The notes below the pieces were generated by a model that was not told the origin of the DNA, ran no database searches, and was given only the letters and a program-made list of their open reading frames with translations. The position numbers and the translations under genes are program-made. Source: Natranaeroarchaeum sp042663585 (GTDB lineage Archaea; Halobacteriota; Halobacteria; Halobacteriales; Natronoarchaeaceae). Taken from it: a stretch of DNA of 64,000 nt. Positions 62,164 to 64,000 of this stretch are shown here, one piece after another. Location of the stretch: contig NZ_JBHTAN010000006.1 of the NCBI RefSeq assembly GCF_042663585.1, positions 682,001 to 746,000 of the forward strand, in the 5' to 3' direction. Position 1 is the first letter of the stretch; each line of letters opens with the position of its first letter.

Positions 62164-64000
62164 GTGACAGACGAGTCCCCGACAGCCGACGGATCGACCG
62201 AGGACCCCGAGGCATCCGACGACCCCACCGACCCTGCGCGAACGCTCTCCATGCGAGGCTTTCACGACGCCCTCGAAGGCCTCGGCCGACCGGTCGTGAC
62301 GGCCAGCGAAGTCGCCCGTCAGAGCGACTGGACCCAGTCCGAAGCGATGGGCGCACTGGAGAACCTCGCCGCGTCCGAGGAGATCCAACACGTCGACGTC
62401 GGCACCGATCCCGTGGTCTGGTTCCCCACCGACTGGGGCAAGCTTGCCGACCACGAGCGCGTCGTCCCGTTCCCCAAACGCCGCGAGATCGTCGTCGACC
62501 AGCCGACCCAGTTCACCCGGGCACAGCTATCCCAGTTCGCCCATCTCGTCGACGTCTCCGGCGCGGAAGCGTACCGCTACGAGATCAGAAAGGAAGACAT
62601 CTGGCAAGCGCCATACGAGTCTTTCGAGCGCCTGCTCCGAACCGTCCAGCAGGTGCTTCCCGACCGACTGCCCGAACTGGAGGAGTGGATCGAGGACCAG
62701 TGGCGCAGAGCACGCCAGTTCCGGCTGGTGACCCACGAGGACGGCTACACCGTACTCGAAGCCCAGAGCGCCGAGTTGATGGGCAACGTCGCCAGACAGG
62801 AACTCGAGGAGGCACAACTTCGCGCGCCCATCTCCGATACCGAAAGTTGGGTCGCCGAGGGCTCGGAGGCGTCGATCAAACGGACGCTTTACGAAGCGGG
62901 CTATCCCGTTCAGGACGAGCGCGAACTGGAGGAGGGCGACCCGCTCGATATCTCGCTCGGCCTCGAACTGCGCGGCTACCAGCGCGACTGGGTCAATCGC
63001 TTCGTCGACGCGGGATCTGGCGTGCTTGTCGGCCCGCCGGGGAGCGGGAAGACCGTCGCCGCGATGGGGATCATGGAGGCAATCGGCGGGGAGACGCTGA
63101 TCCTCGTCCCGACCAGAGAGCTAGCGAGCCAGTGGCGCGACGAACTGCTCGCCCGCACCGACCTCACCGCCGAACAGATCGGAGAGTACCACGGCGGTAG
63201 CAAGGATATCCGGCCCATTACCATCGCCACCTATCAGACTGCGGGGATGGATCGGCACCGCTCGCTGTTCGACGGCCGACGCTGGGGGCTGATCGTCTAC
63301 GACGAGGTTCATCACATCCCTGCAGACGTGAGCCGCCGGAGTGCCGACCTCCAGAGTCGCCACCGACTCGGTCTCTCGGCGACGCCGATCCGCGAGGACG
63401 AGCGTGAGAAGGACATCTACACGCTGGTCGGCCAGCCGATTGGCACCGACTGGGACGAGCTGTTCGACGCCGGCTACGTCCAGGAGCCAGAAGTCGAGAT
63501 CCGCTACGTCCCGTGGGACGAGGAGGTCTACCGCTCGGAGTACGCGACCGCCGAGAGCCACGAGAAACGCCAGCTCGCTGCCGGAAATCCCGTGAAGATC
63601 GACGAGATCCGGTCGATCCTCGCCGACCACGGGAACTCGAAGACGCTCGTCTTCGCCGACTACATCGATCAGGGCGACGTGCTCTCCGAGGCGCTTTCGG
63701 TGCCGTTCATCAGCGGCGAGATGCCACACGCACGCAGGGAGAAGTTGTTCAGCCAGTTCCGCCAGGATGAGCGGGACATCCTGATCGTCTCCCGCGTCGG
63801 CGACGAGGGGATCGACCTCCCCGATGCAGATCTGGCGATACTGGCCTCGGGACTCGGTGGCTCCCGACGCCAGGGCTCACAGCGGGCCGGGCGAACGATG
63901 CGTCCCGCCGGTAAATCCCGCGTCTACGTCCTGGCGACTCGCGGGACGACCGAGGAGGATTTCGCTCAGCGACAACTGCAGCACCTCCGATCGAAGGGGA
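62164..64000 (+). CDS. XPB/Rad25-type DNA helicase (runs off window end)
   Basis: At least 612 codons from GTG 62164. The N-terminus is an acidic region and a small helical domain (MRGFHDALEGLGRPVVTASEVARQS). The helicase core has motif I VGPPGSGKTVAAMG, Ia LVPTRELASQWR, II VYDEVHHIPADV, III GLSATPIREDE, then SRVGDEGIDLPDADLAI and RQGSQRAGRTMRP. The DEVHH box and the RED element (PIREDEREKDIY) are XPB signatures. Archaeal XPB works in DNA repair with nucleases such as Bax1, absent from this window so far. The 3' end is cut. Confidence 0.92.
   Translation, partial: MTDESPTADGSTEDPEASDDPTDPARTLSMRGFHDALEGLGRPVVTASEVARQSDWTQSEAMGALENLAASEEIQHVDVGTDPVVWFPTDWGKLADHERVVPFPKRREIVVDQPTQFTRAQLSQFAHLVDVSGAEAYRYEIRKEDIWQAPYESFERLLRTVQQVLPDRLPELEEWIEDQWRRARQFRLVTHEDGYTVLEAQSAELMGNVARQELEEAQLRAPISDTESWVAEGSEASIKRTLYEAGYPVQDERELEEGDPLDISLGLELRGYQRDWVNRFVDAGSGVLVGPPGSGKTVAAMGIMEAIGGETLILVPTRELASQWRDELLARTDLTAEQIGEYHGGSKDIRPITIATYQTAGMDRHRSLFDGRRWGLIVYDEVHHIPADVSRRSADLQSRHRLGLSATPIREDEREKDIYTLVGQPIGTDWDELFDAGYVQEPEVEIRYVPWDEEVYRSEYATAESHEKRQLAAGNPVKIDEIRSILADHGNSKTLVFADYIDQGDVLSEALSVPFISGEMPHARREKLFSQFRQDERDILIVSRVGDEGIDLPDADLAILASGLGGSRRQGSQRAGRTMRPAGKSRVYVLATRGTTEEDFAQRQLQHLRSKG

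Overview
The window is high-GC archaeal chromosome from an extremely halophilic euryarchaeon (class Halobacteria). The predicted proteins are strongly acidic and full of Asp/Glu tails. Many genes look leaderless, with a TATA-like box about 25-30 bp before the start codon. The gene families are typical of haloarchaea: the L7Ae-S28e-L24e-Ndk operon, HTH_10 (Bat-type) regulators, a HalOD1 protein, DUF7503/DUF7504-like proteins and a PGF-CTERM-like secreted amylase. I cannot fix the genus. The exported molybdoenzyme with rhodanese suggests some capacity for sulfur-compound respiration, and the amylase suggests starch use.

Layout. 1-3.9 kb: a sulfur/molybdenum locus (exported PhsA/PsrA-type oxidoreductase cut by the window edge, small partner protein, double-rhodanese lipoprotein, cysteine-rich HTH_10 regulator). 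Two of its promoters share a 22-bp element. 4-9.3 kb: small membrane protein, a J-domain membrane protein with a long Ser/Thr linker, DNA polymerase IV, a small gene broken by a frameshift, and gamma-glutamyltransferase. 9.4-18 kb: pyrBI, cold-shock protein, the rpl7ae-rps28e-rpl24e-ndk operon with a structured leader, tmcA, an SDR gene with an in-frame stop, a DUF456 protein and rtcA. 18-23 kb: lone assimilatory nitrate reductase nasA, a divergent formamidase, a PAS/HTH_10 regulator and a HalOD1 protein. 23.3-38.2 kb: tRNA-Glu(UUC), split YeeE/YedE pair, FAH-family enzyme, CNNM/CorC protein, RNase H-like protein, thioredoxin-like protein, cysteine synthase, PAP2 phosphatase, sugar dehydrogenase, hydrolase, SAM synthetase, CYTH protein, FKBP isomerase, RecA-like protein without a P-loop, and a hexapeptide transferase. 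38.3-43.6 kb: family B DNA polymerase carrying two inteins in its active-site motifs. 43.7-50 kb: MaoC hydratase, GH13 amylase and metallo-beta-lactamase-fold proteins.

50.1-55.2 kb is the most unusual block: a DUF7504-like protein, a 45-residue membrane peptide (DUF7503-like), a CHAT (caspase-like) protease, a histidine kinase and a winged-helix protein. Their promoters carry copies or half-copies of a GGYAATTACC element. I propose this as a signal-controlled protease/peptide system; its function is unknown.

55.2-64 kb: Lhr-type helicase, MinD/ParA-like ATPase, AhpD-like protein, sucCD, tRNA-Leu(GAG) followed by a degenerate, insertion-split duplication of its own 3' half plus a perfect 81-bp direct repeat (integration scars), and an XPB-type helicase that runs off the end.
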